Shown here: piece after piece, positions 1 to 8,886 of the stretch
How the letters are laid out: each line of letters opens with the position of its first letter
How positions within the stretch are numbered: the first letter of the stretch is position 1
Origin: Streptomyces sp. 846.5
Lineage (GTDB): Bacteria; Actinomycetota; Actinomycetes; Streptomycetales; Streptomycetaceae
Reading direction: 5' to 3'
NCBI RefSeq assembly: GCF_004365705.1
Contig: NZ_SOBN01000001.1
Coordinates: 2,310,555-2,374,554, forward strand
DNA length: 64,000 bases
Position numbers and translations under genes: made by a program
The notes under the pieces: model-generated
Seen by the model: the letters and a program-made list of their open reading frames with translations, nothing else
The model's database searches: none
What the model was told of the DNA's origin: nothing

Positions 1-911
1 ACACCGAGCTGGCCGGACGCATCGCCGGCTTCCCCCGGGTCGGCCTGGGACCGATGGTCGAGAGCGTGCTGGGCTTCACCCTGGAGAAGGGGCACTCCGC
101 CGTCGACTGGTCCACCCGGCCGCTGCCCGAGCCGTGGCTGCGCTACGCGGCACTGGACGTCGAGGTCCTGGTGGACCTGCGGGACGCGCTGGAGGCGGAG
201 CTGGACGCCCAGGGAAAGCTGGACTGGGCCAAGGAGGAGTTCGCCGCGATCGCCGCCGCCGGACCCCCCGCGCCCAGAGTCGACCCCTGGCGCCGGACCT
301 CCGGCGTGCACAAGGTGCGCCGCCGCCGGCAGCTGGCCGCGGTCAAGGAGCTGTGGCAGACCCGGGACCGGGTCGCCCGGGACCGCGACATCTCGCCGGG
401 ACGCATCCTCTCCGACGCCGCCATCGTCGCCGCCGCGCTGGCCATGCCGGCCAGCATCCACGCTCTCCAGGCGCTGCCCGGTTTCGGCCCGCGGGTGCAC
501 CGCCGGGCGCTGGAGCAGTGGTTCTCGGCCGTCGAGTCGGCCCGGGCCGTCCCCGAGGCGCAGCTGCCGCCCCCGTCGGCCCCGCACGAGGGCCCGCCGC
601 CGCCGCGCTCCTGGGCCGAGAAGGACCCGCTGGCCGCCGCCCGGCTCGCGGGCGCGCGCAGCGCGGTGGGAACGCTCGCCGAGTCGCTGAACCTCCCGCA
701 GGAGAACCTGGTCTCGCCGGACCTGGTGCGCCGGGTCTCCTGGGCCCCGCCCGCCCCCGCCACCGCCGAGGCGGTCGCCACGGCGCTGCGCGGCCACGGT
801 GCCCGCGGCTGGCAGTCCGAGCTGGTCGCACCGGTGCTCGCCAAGGCTTTCGCGCAGGCCCGCACCCCTGCCCAGGCGGTTCCGACGGCCCCCTTCAACG
901 GCCAGGGCTGA
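1..911 (+). CDS. rnd: Ribonuclease D, 5' end outside window
   Basis: The reading frame is open from the window edge (codons begin at base 3) to the stop at 909-911, so the N-terminus lies upstream. The visible part starts inside the DEDD 3'-5' exonuclease domain: the segment around 54-200 carries the conserved end of that domain, with a Tyr and Asp in YAALDVEVL matching the Exo III YxxxD motif. An HRDC helical domain follows at about 300-560, then a low-complexity linker rich in Pro and Ala and a C-terminal helical region. This is the usual actinobacterial RNase D layout, an enzyme that trims 3' ends of structured RNAs such as tRNA precursors. Family assignment is strong; the missing N-terminal third cannot be judged. 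Confidence 0.88.
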   Translation, partial: TELAGRIAGFPRVGLGPMVESVLGFTLEKGHSAVDWSTRPLPEPWLRYAALDVEVLVDLRDALEAELDAQGKLDWAKEEFAAIAAAGPPAPRVDPWRRTSGVHKVRRRRQLAAVKELWQTRDRVARDRDISPGRILSDAAIVAAALAMPASIHALQALPGFGPRVHRRALEQWFSAVESARAVPEAQLPPPSAPHEGPPPPRSWAEKDPLAAARLAGARSAVGTLAESLNLPQENLVSPDLVRRVSWAPPAPATAEAVATALRGHGARGWQSELVAPVLAKAFAQARTPAQAVPTAPFNGQG

Positions 912-962
912 CCGGCCGCAGTGCCCCCGGAGGACTGCTCCGGGTTCGGTATGGGAAACGAA

Positions 963-978
963 GTTACTAGCAGGTAGC
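963..978. promoter_or_regulatory. Candidate operator upstream of fadAB
   Basis: TAC-N6-GTA dyad (965-967 and 974-976, with an outer G/C pair at 963/978) in the 180 bp region between the RNase D gene and the thiolase start. Fatty acid degradation operons in actinobacteria are commonly controlled by TetR-type repressors binding such dyads. The half sites are short, so this is only a candidate. Confidence 0.25.
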
Positions 979-1090
979 ATCTCTTCCAGGGACGTCGTCG
1001 ACCCAGTGCGGCCGACGTCTGCCCGCACCGGTCCAGCAGGGCCGCTACGTCATTTGGGCCCCCACATGGGGACTTGGGAGGAGAGCCACC

Positions 1091-2311
1091 GTGCCTCGTA
1101 CCGCGAGGGACGTCGTCTTCGTCGACGGCGTCCGCACCCCGTTCGGCAAGGCCGGACCGAAGGGCATCTACGCGGAGACCCGCGCCGACGATCTGGTGAT
1201 CAAGGCCATCCGCGAGCTGCTGCGCCGCAACCCGAGCCTGGACCCGGCCCGCGTGGACGAGGTGGCCATCGCCGCCACCACGCAGATCGGCGACCAGGGC
1301 CTCACCCTGGGCCGCAGCGCGGCGCTGCTGGCCGGCCTGCCGAAGACGGTGCCCGGCTACTCCATCGACCGGATGTGCGCCGGTGCGATGACCGCCGCCA
1401 CCTCGGTCGCCGGCGGCATCGCCTTCGGCGCCTACGACATCGCCATCGCCGGCGGTGTCGAGCACATGGGGCGCCACCCCATGGGCGAGGGCGTGGACCC
1501 CAACCCCCGCTTCATGTCCGAGAAGATCGTCGACGAGTCGGCGCTGTTCATGGGCATGACCGCGGAGAACCTGCACGACCGGTTCCCGCACCTGACCAAG
1601 GAGCGCTGCGACGCCTACGCCGTCCGCAGCCAGGAGAAGGCCGCCAAGGCGTACGCCAACGGCGTCATCCAGCCCGACCTGGTGCCGGTCGCGGTGCGCC
1701 GCACCAATGAGGCCGCCGGCGAGACCGGCTGGGGCCTGGCCACGGTCGACGAGCCGATGCGCCCCGGCACCACCATGGAGATGCTGGCCGGTCTGAAGAC
1801 CCCGTTCCGTCCGCACGGCCGGATCACCGCGGGCAACGCGGCCGGACTCAACGACGGCGCCACCGCCTCGCTGATCGCCGCCGAGGACGTGGCCCGCGAG
1901 CTGGGCCTGCCGGTCAAGATGCGCATGGTCTCCTACGCCTTCGTCGGCGTGGAGCCCGAGGTCATGGGCATCGGCCCGGTCCCGGCGACCGAGAAGGCGC
2001 TGCGCCAGGCCGGTCTGACCATCGCCGACATCGGCGCGTTCGAGATCAACGAGGCCTTCGCCATCCAGGTCCTCTCCATGCTGGACCACTTCGGCCTCGC
2101 CGACGACGACGAGCGGGTGAACCCGTACGGCGGCGCGATCGCCTACGGCCACCCGCTGGCCTCCTCCGGCGTCCGGCTGATGACCCAGCTGGCGCGGCGC
2201 TTCGAGGAGCGCCCCGACGTCCGCTACGGCCTGACCTCCATGTGCATCGGCATGGGCATGGGCGGAACGGTCATCTGGGAGAACCCGAACTTCACCGAGG
2301 GTGGCAAGTGA
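1091..2311 (+). CDS. fadA: Acetyl-CoA acyltransferase (thiolase), FadA type
   Basis: 406-residue thiolase. GTG start at 1091, chosen because a GGGAGGAG Shine-Dalgarno lies about 7 nt upstream. Nucleophilic Cys is seen at about residue 96 (DRMCAGAM), the INEAFA motif precedes the GHP motif with His near 354, and the second catalytic Cys lies near 385 in CIGMGMGG. It catalyses the last step of beta-oxidation, thiolytic release of acetyl-CoA from 3-ketoacyl-CoA, in the cytoplasm. Its stop codon overlaps the start of fadB (TGATG at 2309-2313), so the two are translationally coupled and encode a beta-oxidation complex. A biosynthetic acetoacetyl-CoA thiolase is the alternative, but the fadB partner argues for degradation. 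Confidence 0.95.
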   Translation: MPRTARDVVFVDGVRTPFGKAGPKGIYAETRADDLVIKAIRELLRRNPSLDPARVDEVAIAATTQIGDQGLTLGRSAALLAGLPKTVPGYSIDRMCAGAMTAATSVAGGIAFGAYDIAIAGGVEHMGRHPMGEGVDPNPRFMSEKIVDESALFMGMTAENLHDRFPHLTKERCDAYAVRSQEKAAKAYANGVIQPDLVPVAVRRTNEAAGETGWGLATVDEPMRPGTTMEMLAGLKTPFRPHGRITAGNAAGLNDGATASLIAAEDVARELGLPVKMRMVSYAFVGVEPEVMGIGPVPATEKALRQAGLTIADIGAFEINEAFAIQVLSMLDHFGLADDDERVNPYGGAIAYGHPLASSGVRLMTQLARRFEERPDVRYGLTSMCIGMGMGGTVIWENPNFTEGGK

Positions 2312-4455
2312 TGAGCACTCCAATCATTAACGACACCACTGAGCTGCTGAAGCGCGCTCACGGGCTGTTCCCGGACGAGGTCGTCACCTCGGCCCACGTG
2401 CGCCACCTCGATCTGCCGCTGGGCGCCGGCCGCTTCGCGCTGATCACGCTGGACAACGGCTTCGACCACACCAAGCCGACCACCTTCGGCCCCGGCTCGC
2501 TGGCCAAGCTGAGCGAGGCGCTGGACCAGGTCGAGCGCGAGTCCGCGGCCGGCAAGATCGCCGCCGTCGGTATCACCGGCAAGCCGTTCATCTTCGCGGT
2601 CGGCGCCGACCTCAAGGGCGTCGAGGTGCTCAAGGAGCACAGTGACGCGCTGGCCATCGGCAAGGGCGGCCACGACGTCTTCAAGCGGATCGCCGCACTG
2701 CCCGTCCCGACCTTCACCTTCTACAACGGTGCGGCGATGGGCGGCGGGGTCGAGATCGGCCTGCACTGCGACTACCGCACGGTCAGCACCGGCGTCCCGG
2801 CGTTCTCGCTGCCGGAGTGCTTCCTCGGACTGGTCCCGGGCTGGGGCGGCTGCACCATCCTGCCGAACCTGATCGGTCCGGCGAAGGCGATCTCGGTCAT
2901 CATCGAGAACTCGCTCTCGCAGAACCGCCAGCTCAAGGGCAAGCAGGTGTTCGACCTGGGCATCGCCGACGCGGTGTTCGCCCCGGCCGACTTCCTGGAG
3001 CAGTCGCTGCTCTGGGCCGCCACCGTGGTCAAGGGCGAGACCGTCGTCGAGCGCCCCGAGATCGACCGCGGCGAGGCCTGGGACGCGGCGGTCGCGCACG
3101 GCCGCGCCATCGCCGACTCCAAGGTGCACGGCGCCGCGCCAGCTCCCTACCGGGCGCTGGACATCATCGCCGCTGCCAAGGACGGTGACCTGCAGGCCGG
3201 GTTCGACGCCGAGGACGCGGCGCTGGCCGACCTGATCATGGGCGGCGAGCTGCGCAGCGGCATCTACGCCTTCAACCTGGTGCAGAAGCGCGGCAAGCGC
3301 CCGTTCGGCGCGCCGGACAAGTCGCTGGCGCGTCCGGTCACCAAGGTCGGCGTGGTCGGCGCGGGCCTGATGGCCTCGCAGCTGGCGCTGCTGTTCGCCC
3401 GTCAGCTCAAGGTGCCGGTGGTGCTCACCGACATCGACCAGGAGCGGGTCGACAAGGGCGTGGGCTACGTCCACAGCGAGATCGACAAACTGCAGGCCAA
3501 GGGGCGGCTCAACCAGGACGGCGCCAACCGGCTCAAGGGCCTGGTCACCGGCTCGCTGGACAAGGCCGCCGCCTTCGGCGACGCGGACTTCGTGATCGAG
3601 GCCGTGTTCGAGGAGCTGGGCGTCAAGCAGCAGGTGTTCGCGGACGTCGAGGCTGTGGTCTCGCCGACCTGCATCCTGGCGACCAACACTTCCTCGCTGT
3701 CGGTCACCGAGATGGCCGCGAAGCTGGAGCACCCCGAGCGGGTCGTCGGCTTCCACTTCTTCAACCCGGTGGCGGTGCTGCCGCTGCTGGAGATCGTCCG
3801 GGGCGAGAGCACCGACGACACCTCGCTGGCCACGGCGTTCGGCGTGGCCAAGAAGCTGAAGAAGACCGGCGTGCTGGTCAAGGACGCCCCGGCGTTCGTG
3901 GTCAACCGCATCCTCACCCGCTTCATGGGCGAGATCCAGACGGTCATCGACGAGGGCACCCCGATCGACACGATCGAGAAGGGTGTGGAGCCGCTGGGGC
4001 TCCCCATGTCGCCGATCGTGCTGATCGAGCTGGTCGGCCCGGCCATCGCGCTGCACGTGTCGGAGACGCTGCACGGGGCGTTCCCGGAGCGGTTCACCGT
4101 CTCCGAGAACCTGCGGCGGGTCGTCGCGGCCGGCAAGCGCGGGTTCTACACCTGGGCCTCCGGGCAGCAGGAGATCGACCCCGAGGTCGCAGCGCTGCTG
4201 CAGGTCGGCGACGTGGTGCTGACGGCCGAGCAGGTGCTCGACCGGGCGCTGACGGCGGTGGCGCAGGAGATCGCGCTGATGCTGGACGAGGGCGTGGTCG
4301 CCGAGGCGCAGGACATCGACCTGTGCCTGATCACCGGCGCGGGCTGGCCCTTCCACCTCGGCGGGATCACTCCCTACCTGGACCGCAGCGGGGTCTCCCA
4401 GCGGGTGAACGGCAAGCCGTTCCTGGCACCCGGGATTGCCAGCGTTCCTGCATAA
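2311..4455 (+). CDS. fadB: Fatty oxidation multifunctional protein FadB (enoyl-CoA hydratase / 3-hydroxyacyl-CoA dehydrogenase)
   Basis: 714 residues from the ATG at 2311, which overlaps the thiolase stop by one base. Domains in order: enoyl-CoA hydratase/isomerase (about 1-300; oxyanion-hole region NGAAMGGGVE and the SLPECFLGLVPGWGG segment with a catalytic Glu), NAD-binding Rossmann domain of 3-hydroxyacyl-CoA dehydrogenase starting near residue 345 (VGVVGAGLM), and the C-terminal dehydrogenase domain with the NTSSLSV and HFFNPV motifs. It carries out hydration and NAD-dependent oxidation of 2-enoyl-CoA, supplying 3-ketoacyl-CoA to the adjacent thiolase. Length fits the family. A 20-bp inverted repeat 7 nt after the stop probably ends the transcript. 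Confidence 0.96.
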   Translation: MSTPIINDTTELLKRAHGLFPDEVVTSAHVRHLDLPLGAGRFALITLDNGFDHTKPTTFGPGSLAKLSEALDQVERESAAGKIAAVGITGKPFIFAVGADLKGVEVLKEHSDALAIGKGGHDVFKRIAALPVPTFTFYNGAAMGGGVEIGLHCDYRTVSTGVPAFSLPECFLGLVPGWGGCTILPNLIGPAKAISVIIENSLSQNRQLKGKQVFDLGIADAVFAPADFLEQSLLWAATVVKGETVVERPEIDRGEAWDAAVAHGRAIADSKVHGAAPAPYRALDIIAAAKDGDLQAGFDAEDAALADLIMGGELRSGIYAFNLVQKRGKRPFGAPDKSLARPVTKVGVVGAGLMASQLALLFARQLKVPVVLTDIDQERVDKGVGYVHSEIDKLQAKGRLNQDGANRLKGLVTGSLDKAAAFGDADFVIEAVFEELGVKQQVFADVEAVVSPTCILATNTSSLSVTEMAAKLEHPERVVGFHFFNPVAVLPLLEIVRGESTDDTSLATAFGVAKKLKKTGVLVKDAPAFVVNRILTRFMGEIQTVIDEGTPIDTIEKGVEPLGLPMSPIVLIELVGPAIALHVSETLHGAFPERFTVSENLRRVVAAGKRGFYTWASGQQEIDPEVAALLQVGDVVLTAEQVLDRALTAVAQEIALMLDEGVVAEAQDIDLCLITGAGWPFHLGGITPYLDRSGVSQRVNGKPFLAPGIASVPA

Positions 4456-4461
4456 GCCATG

Positions 4462-4533
4462 AGGGGCGCGGGGAACTGCGCTGCCAACCATGCACCTCCG
4501 TAGAGGGCTGGTCGCGCAGTTCCCCGCGCCCCT
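4462..4533. repeat. Long inverted repeat, terminator-like dispersed element (copy 1)
   Basis: Perfect 20-nt arms at 4462-4481 and 4514-4533 (AGGGGCGCGGGGAACTGCGC and its complement) around a 32-nt loop. It sits immediately after fadB. A near-identical half with the same loop sequence occurs in the opposite orientation at 46477-46510 and a more divergent relative at 59194-59256, so this is a dispersed family that probably also acts as a terminator. Confidence 0.8.
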
Positions 4534-4610
4534 GGTGGTGGTGTACTACTCATAGCGGGTTGAGTATCCGTGCGGTGTCTTCCGTGCTGATACGCCGTCA
4601 ATCTTGGTTC

Positions 4611-6164
4611 ATGGGGACTTTTCTGCGCCAATGGATGCTCCGCATCCTGAGCTTCGGGTTGACCGGGATGTACCGGGTCTACCGCTCGCACCCGATGGTG
4701 TGGCGGGCGATGGCGCGCAACTACCGGCCGTGGATGGGCGACTTCGCCCGCCTGCACGCCTGGATGACCTGCCAGTTCGCCGCCTTGGACGTGCCCGCCT
4801 ACCAGGAGCACCTGGCACGTGGGGGCTGGCGGTTCCGCTGGTTCTCGCTGGCCTCGTACCCGCCCACCGACAAGGTCGGCTACGTCAAGGCGTACCCGGA
4901 GGACGCCCGCTGCTGGAAGGGCCGGGTCGAGGTCGCGGGCAGTGTGGTGGACGAGTCCTCGGGGTCGTCCGGTACCCCGTACAACTGGGTGCGCAGTCGG
5001 CGCGAGCTGAACACCGTGCACCGCAATGTCGCCGGGTACACCTCGCTGGTGTTCCCCTCCCGGCGGCTGTTCGTGATCAACGCCTACTCGATGGGCGCCT
5101 GGGCCACCGGCACCAACACCGGGATCGCGATGGCGAGGATCGCCACCGTCAAGAACACCGGCCCCGACCTCGACAAGATCATTGACACCCTGCGCCACTT
5201 CGGGCCGCGCTACGACTACCTGGTCACCGCCTATCCCCCGTTCCTGAAGCACCTTCGGGACCGCTTGGCCGGGGAGACCTGGTTCAAGGGCTACCGTATG
5301 GCGGCCATGGTCGGCGGTGAGGGGATGACCGAGGCGCTGCGCGACTACGTCGGCGATGTGTTCGCCAAGGTCCGCTCCGGGTACGGGGCCTCGGACCTGA
5401 CGATCGGCATGGGCGGCGAGACCACCTTCAGCGTCTGGCTGCGCCGCCGGATCCGCGAGGACGCCGCGTTCCGTGCGGCCTTCCTCGGCCCGGACGAGCA
5501 GCGGCTGCCCATGGTGTTCCAGTACAACCCGCTGGAGACCTACCTGGAGACCACCGGCGACGGACGTACCGGGGAGATCCTCTGCACCATCAACTCCACC
5601 GCCGTGATGGCGCCCAAGCTGCGCTACAACATCGGCGACGAGGGCACCCTGCTCAGCTTCCCCGAGGCCTGGGAGCGGATCGCCGCGCTCGCCGTCGTCC
5701 GCCCCGAGCTGCTGGAACAGGCCACCCGCACCCACCTGCGCGAGCGGATGCAGCTTCCGCTGCTGTTCCTCTACGGGCGGGCCGACTCGACCGTCTCCTA
5801 CATGGGCGCCAACATCTACCCCCAGGACGTCGAGTACGGGCTCTACCAGGACAATCCGCTGGCCGGCGCCATCGAGGGGTTCGCGCTCGGGCTGGAAGAG
5901 GGCGCCGATCTGGAGTCCCGCCCCGTCGTCCATGTGCAGCTGCGGCCGGGCACCGTGGAGACCGGGCCGGAGCAGGAGCAGTTGGCCAAGAGCTGCCGGG
6001 CCGGGGTGCTCCGTCATCTCGCCTCCTGCAGCCGGGACTTCGCCCAGTCGATGGCCGAGGACGCCTCGGCGGCGGAGATCGCGGTACGGATCCACCCGCA
6101 CGGCACCGGGCCCTTCGCCGGCTCCACCCGCATCAAGAACACCTATCTGGTCAAGGAGAGTTGA
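4611..6164 (+). CDS. PaaK/EhpF-like adenylate-forming enzyme
   Basis: 517 residues from ATG 4611; an in-frame GTG at 4584 is an alternative, and neither has a good ribosome binding site. The key motif SSGSSGTPYNW (about residues 120-130) is the phosphate-binding P-loop of the ANL superfamily, and the overall arrangement, with YGRADSTVSYMGANIYPQDVEYGL near residue 400 as the C-terminal hinge region, resembles phenylacetate-CoA ligase, CapK and phenazine-pathway EhpF proteins. Known relatives activate carboxylic acids as adenylates and often form CoA thioesters. Substrate is not predictable here. The gene is followed by two overlapping genes and starts 156 nt after fadB, separated from it by the inverted repeat, so it heads its own operon. 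Confidence 0.72.
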   Translation: MGTFLRQWMLRILSFGLTGMYRVYRSHPMVWRAMARNYRPWMGDFARLHAWMTCQFAALDVPAYQEHLARGGWRFRWFSLASYPPTDKVGYVKAYPEDARCWKGRVEVAGSVVDESSGSSGTPYNWVRSRRELNTVHRNVAGYTSLVFPSRRLFVINAYSMGAWATGTNTGIAMARIATVKNTGPDLDKIIDTLRHFGPRYDYLVTAYPPFLKHLRDRLAGETWFKGYRMAAMVGGEGMTEALRDYVGDVFAKVRSGYGASDLTIGMGGETTFSVWLRRRIREDAAFRAAFLGPDEQRLPMVFQYNPLETYLETTGDGRTGEILCTINSTAVMAPKLRYNIGDEGTLLSFPEAWERIAALAVVRPELLEQATRTHLRERMQLPLLFLYGRADSTVSYMGANIYPQDVEYGLYQDNPLAGAIEGFALGLEEGADLESRPVVHVQLRPGTVETGPEQEQLAKSCRAGVLRHLASCSRDFAQSMAEDASAAEIAVRIHPHGTGPFAGSTRIKNTYLVKES

Positions 6165-6169
6165 GCCGG

Positions 6170-6640
6170 ATGCGCAGTGACGACTTCTCGCTCGCGCCGC
6201 CGCCGGCCCAGGCCGGTGCGATGTTCGTGGGGGCGACCCAGTACTCCGGGCTGTGGTCGATCCTGGCCCTGGGACCCGGCTGGCTGCGGATGGTCCGCGA
6301 GATGAGGCGGATGAAAGGCTATGTCTGGCACAAGGTGTACTGGCGCGCGCCCTTCACCCTGGGCACCATCGCCTTCTTCAGCGACCGCGACGAACTGCTG
6401 AAGTTCGCCCGCGGCACCGCGCACGCCCGGCTGATGTGCTGGCTCACCGACGAGGGCACCAAGCGGGCGACCGCCGGGTGGATCAGGATCTACACCGCCG
6501 ACGCGCACGGCTACACCAACGGCGTCTGGCGCGCGGAGGACGGTGCGCTCAGCCATATCGACACCTTCGCCCCGCTCAGCGCCGAGACCGAACGCGGCCT
6601 CCCGGCCCGCCCGGTGAGGCATCTGGGCAAGCCGTCATGA
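6170..6640 (+). CDS. Small protein, possibly dimeric alpha/beta-barrel monooxygenase-like
   Basis: 156 residues. I chose ATG 6170 because AAGGAGAG at 6153-6160 is 9 nt upstream; the TTG at 6161 would be too close to it. The preceding gene ends at 6164, so the genes are tightly spaced. The sequence shows a hydrophobic strand (MFVGATQYSG), a Trp/Arg-rich helix (LRMVREMRRMKG), a second strand (TLGTIAFFSDRDELLKFAR) and a helix with HARLMCW, a strand-helix-helix-strand pattern reminiscent of ABM-fold monooxygenases such as DUF4188 proteins. No catalytic motif can be assigned. It probably works with the flanking adenylate-forming and nitroreductase-like enzymes on an unknown small molecule. Confidence 0.6.
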   Translation: MRSDDFSLAPPPAQAGAMFVGATQYSGLWSILALGPGWLRMVREMRRMKGYVWHKVYWRAPFTLGTIAFFSDRDELLKFARGTAHARLMCWLTDEGTKRATAGWIRIYTADAHGYTNGVWRAEDGALSHIDTFAPLSAETERGLPARPVRHLGKPS

Positions 6641-7572
6641 CCTGGACCGAGGACCTCCGCGCCCTGGCGCCGCTGGCCGCCCGCGCGCCGAGCCCGCACA
6701 ACGCCCAGCCCTGGATCGTCAGTTACGGGAAGGACGCGCTCACCATCGGCTGGGACCCGGCCCGCTCGCTGCCGGTCGGCGACCCCACCCGACGGGACCT
6801 CCACCTCTGCCTCGGCGGCTATGTCGAGACCTGGCTGATCGCCGCCGCCGACGCGGGGCTGGACGTCCGCGCGGAGATCCAGGTGGACGAGACCAGCCGC
6901 TCCGTGGCCCGGCTGGTCCGCGCGGACTCCCGCTACGCCACCGACTTCACCGCCGCCGGCATCGCCGCGCGCGGCTGTGCCCGGGGCAAGCACCGGGCCG
7001 GACGGCTCGCCCCGGAGGAGATCGCCCGCGCCAGGCTCCAGTTGACCACCGCCGGGTTGACCGAACTGCCCACGTACGAGCTGGCCGGCCTCGCCGTCCG
7101 GGCGGACCGCCGGCTCTGGTCCGCCCCTGGGGTGGCCGCCGAGCTGCGCTCCTGGCTGCGGCTGACGCCACGTCACCCCCGGTACCACCAGGACGGTCTG
7201 ACCTACGAGGCGCTGGTGATGTCGCGGCCCGAGGCGCTCGCGCTGCGGGCGGTACTGGCCGCACACGCGAGCCGGCCGCTGGCGCCGGTGCTGGCGGCCA
7301 CCCAGTCCGGCCTGCTGCGCGGCGAGGGCAGCGTTCTGGTCCTCAGCGGCAGCCCCGAGACCGCCGAAGACATGGTCCGCGCCGGGCGTGAGCTGCTGCG
7401 GGTCTGGTACGCGCTGGCCGCCCAGGGCATCTCGGTGCACCCGCTCAGCCAGCTGATCGACTGCGCGGAGACCGAGCGGGAGCTGCACCGCCTCATCGGC
7501 GCCCGGCCGCTCGCGGTCTTCCGGGCCGGGCGCCCGGTCAGCGCGCCGCCGCGGTCGGCCCGGCTGCCGTAG
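6637..7572 (+). CDS. Acg-like nitroreductase family protein
   Basis: 311 residues from ATG 6637, overlapping the previous stop in an ATGA arrangement, so translation is coupled. The N-terminal APSPHNAQPW motif is characteristic of the Acg/nitroreductase family, where it contributes to flavin binding, and the C-terminal half has the GISVHPLSQLIDC segment typical of this branch. Classical nitroreductases reduce nitro groups or quinones with FMN; Acg-type members can have degenerate active sites and sequester flavin, so activity is uncertain. The last 35 nt overlap the 3' end of the convergent amylase gene. Third gene of the 4611-7572 trio. Confidence 0.75.
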   Translation: MTWTEDLRALAPLAARAPSPHNAQPWIVSYGKDALTIGWDPARSLPVGDPTRRDLHLCLGGYVETWLIAAADAGLDVRAEIQVDETSRSVARLVRADSRYATDFTAAGIAARGCARGKHRAGRLAPEEIARARLQLTTAGLTELPTYELAGLAVRADRRLWSAPGVAAELRSWLRLTPRHPRYHQDGLTYEALVMSRPEALALRAVLAAHASRPLAPVLAATQSGLLRGEGSVLVLSGSPETAEDMVRAGRELLRVWYALAAQGISVHPLSQLIDCAETERELHRLIGARPLAVFRAGRPVSAPPRSARLP

Positions 7573-8857
7573 CCACCAGCCAGCCGGCCGTGGGGAGTTC
7601 GGCCTCGCCGTGGTTCACGGCACCGGGTCCGGCGGCATGCTGCCAGCCGCCCTCGGGCAGCGGCAGCCGGACCGGCTCCTCCCCCAGGCTGAGCGCCACA
7701 GCGAGGCTCTGTTCCCCGTCGCCCAGCGTGTACACCAGGGTGGTGTTGGTCAGCTGCCGGACGGTGCTGCGGGCCCGGGTCAGCCAGGGGTGGCGCCGGC
7801 GCAGACCGATCAGCTGCTGGTGCAGCCGGTGGTGGGCGGCGCCGTACGGGGCCAGACCGCTCGGCAGCGCGGGGAAGGCCGGGCGGACGGCGTCGTCCCC
7901 GCCGACCCGCTCCTCCTTGACCCCGCGGAACGCCTGCTCGTCGCCGGAGTAGACGGACGGATGCCCGCCGAGGGTGAGCAGCACCGCGAGGGCCGGGGCC
8001 AGGTGCCGCTCGTCGTCCAGCCTGCTGGCGATCCGGGTCACGTCGTGGTTGCCGAGGAAGGTCATCGGGACGAAGCTGTCCAGCAGCGCGTTGTGCCGGT
8101 CCAGAGCCCAGGCCAGCTCGTAGAGGTTGCGGTCGTTGCAGGAGCTCCACAGCGCCTTCCAGAGCTCGTACTGGGTGACCGAGTCCAGGCCGCCCTTGTC
8201 CACGAAGGCCGGATAGTCCCCGTGGATCACCTCGCCGACGAACCAGGCGTCCGGGAACCGCGCCCGGACCCGGTCGGTGACGGTGCGCCAGAAGGCCTGC
8301 GGGACGGCGTAGGCAGCGTCCAGCCGCCATCCGGCGACGCCGAGCCCCAGCCAGTGGCACATCACCTCCACCACATGGTCGGCGACGGCGGGTTCCTCGT
8401 GGTTGAGCTCGACCAGCTGGTGGTGCCCCTCGAATGTGCGGTAGTCGCCGGTGACGGGATCGACGGTGAACCAGGTGGCGTACCGGGAGTCCCGGCCGCG
8501 GGCGTCCACGTCGGCGAAGGCCGGGAAGCCCCGGCCGACGTGGTTGAACACGCCGTCGAGGACGATCCGCACCCCGCGTTCGGCGGCCCGGTCGACGAGG
8601 CGGCGCAGATCGTCCTCGGTGCCCAGCCGGGGATCGATCCGCAGATGGTCGACGGTGTCGTAGCCGTGCGTCTCCGAGGCGAAGACCGGGCCCAGCGCCA
8701 GGCCGTTGCAGCCGAGCCCGACCAGGTAGTCCAGCCAGTCGGCGACATGGGACAGCCGGTGCACCGGCGGCGCGTCGGGCGGCAGCGCCTGCGGTTCGGC
8801 CCCGGTGAAGCCCAGCGGATAGACCTGCCACCAGATGGCGTGCTCTGACCAGCGCAT
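7538..8857 (-). CDS. Alpha-amylase family glycoside hydrolase (GH13)
   Basis: 439 residues from ATG 8857. The TIM-barrel motifs are present: DGVFNHVGRG (region I), GWRLDAAYAV with the nucleophile Asp near residue 178, FVGEVIHGDY with the acid/base Glu near 210, and FLGNHDVT with the third Asp near 271. There is no signal peptide, so the enzyme should act in the cytoplasm on alpha-glucosides or maltodextrins, possibly as a transglycosylase or trehalose-related enzyme. A short beta-sandwich C-domain ends the protein. The stop overlaps the convergent nitroreductase gene. It lies 29 nt downstream of the MarR gene on the same strand, so the two may be cotranscribed. Confidence 0.88.
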   Translation of the reverse strand: MRWSEHAIWWQVYPLGFTGAEPQALPPDAPPVHRLSHVADWLDYLVGLGCNGLALGPVFASETHGYDTVDHLRIDPRLGTEDDLRRLVDRAAERGVRIVLDGVFNHVGRGFPAFADVDARGRDSRYATWFTVDPVTGDYRTFEGHHQLVELNHEEPAVADHVVEVMCHWLGLGVAGWRLDAAYAVPQAFWRTVTDRVRARFPDAWFVGEVIHGDYPAFVDKGGLDSVTQYELWKALWSSCNDRNLYELAWALDRHNALLDSFVPMTFLGNHDVTRIASRLDDERHLAPALAVLLTLGGHPSVYSGDEQAFRGVKEERVGGDDAVRPAFPALPSGLAPYGAAHHRLHQQLIGLRRRHPWLTRARSTVRQLTNTTLVYTLGDGEQSLAVALSLGEEPVRLPLPEGGWQHAAGPGAVNHGEAELPTAGWLVATAAGPTAAAR

Positions 8858-8886
8858 GGCGTGTTCCCCCTAGGTGTGACGATGCG

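Noticed and set aside
2224..4491. Long minus-strand reading frame opposite fadB
   Set aside because: It mirrors a well-conserved fadB on the plus strand; in high-GC DNA the antisense frame stays open because of third-position G/C bias, and its product is repetitive His/Asp/Gly-rich with no domain.
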